Positions 5,975-6,070 of a stretch of DNA of 6,070 nt are shown here, piece by piece. How positions within the stretch are numbered: the first letter of the stretch is position 1; each line of letters starts with the position of its first letter. The stretch comes from Alphaproteobacteria bacterium. Lineage in GTDB: Bacteria > Pseudomonadota > Alphaproteobacteria > Micropepsales > Micropepsaceae. The translations under genes were made by a program, and so were the position numbers. The stretch lies in contig PKWC01000188.1 in the NCBI GenBank assembly GCA_003131925.1, positions 832 to 6,901 on the forward strand, written 5' to 3'. The notes beneath the pieces were generated by a model that saw only the letters and a program-made list of their open reading frames with translations, made no database searches and was not told where the DNA came from.

Positions 5975-5980
5975 TCCTTT
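5975..5980 (-). promoter_or_regulatory. Ribosome-binding site of the isochorismatase-family gene
   Basis: AAAGGA on the minus strand lies six bases before the ATG at 5968. It decides that start against the longer frame beginning at 6022, whose first 18 residues (rich in Arg, Ser and Cys) do not look like part of the domain. Confidence 0.75.
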
Positions 5981-6053
5981 GCTGCACGAGCGGCAGCAGT
6001 ATGGACGAGAGGCGCGGAGCACTGCAAAAATGCAATCTGCACTCTCCGGGACC

Positions 6054-6070
6054 GCGGGCCTCTGGCCCGC
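6054..6070. repeat. Perfect GC hairpin at the window edge, possibly part of a dispersed palindromic element
   Basis: GCGGGCC (6054-6060) and GGCCCGC (6064-6070) form a 7-base-pair stem around TCT, and the stem may continue beyond the window. The preceding CTCCGGGACC plus the hairpin resembles a palindromic intergenic repeat I recall from many GC-rich proteobacterial genomes. It could also be the terminator of a gene outside the window; no T-run is visible on this side. Confidence 0.5.

Noticed and set aside
5998..6027. Candidate promoter TTGCAG - 18 bases - CATACT before the isochorismatase-family gene, minus strand
   Set aside because: It matches only 3 of 6 and 4 of 6 consensus positions with a long spacer, which is too weak to annotate.

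Overview
The window is GC-rich chromosomal DNA. Every gene I can support lies on the minus strand, so the layout is described from right (upstream) to left (downstream). The ispA-dxs gene order, the protein sequences and the G+C-rich intergenic palindromes point to an alphaproteobacterium, probably of the Hyphomicrobiales/Rhizobiales type; I cannot place it more closely. No mobile-element gene, CRISPR array, tRNA or rRNA is visible.

Layout: (1) 6054-6070, a perfect hairpin cut by the window edge. (2) 5414-5968, a small isochorismatase-superfamily hydrolase whose usual catalytic cysteine is replaced by glycine. (3) 5102-5413, a 312-base intergenic region built mainly from two inverted copies of a 79-base mosaic repeat (5109-5187 and 5318-5396). 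(4) 4193-5101, a short-chain prenyl diphosphate synthase (IspA type). (5) 2241-4178, dxs, 14 bases after ispA. (6) 2174-2240, a gap with a strong GC hairpin and a perfect 14-base palindrome. (7) 1112-2173, a TrmA/RlmD-family iron-sulfur RNA uracil methyltransferase. (8) 52-1110, a class I SAM-dependent methyltransferase of unknown substrate, starting one base after the preceding stop codon. (9) 1-46, a possible start of a further gene, truncated.

DXS makes 1-deoxy-D-xylulose 5-phosphate, the entry metabolite of the MEP isoprenoid pathway. IspA condenses the pathway products IPP and DMAPP into farnesyl diphosphate (or a close homologue) for quinones, undecaprenyl carriers and hopanoids or carotenoids. 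The two downstream methyltransferases may be co-transcribed with them, but the hairpin after dxs could reduce read-through.

Most of the window is ordinary housekeeping sequence, and I find no convincing new multi-gene system. The most unusual part is the inverted repeat pair before ispA. It appears to supply the ispA ribosome-binding site, and in a long read-through transcript it could fold that site into a hairpin. Its two copies have conserved ends around a core of constant length but unrelated sequence.
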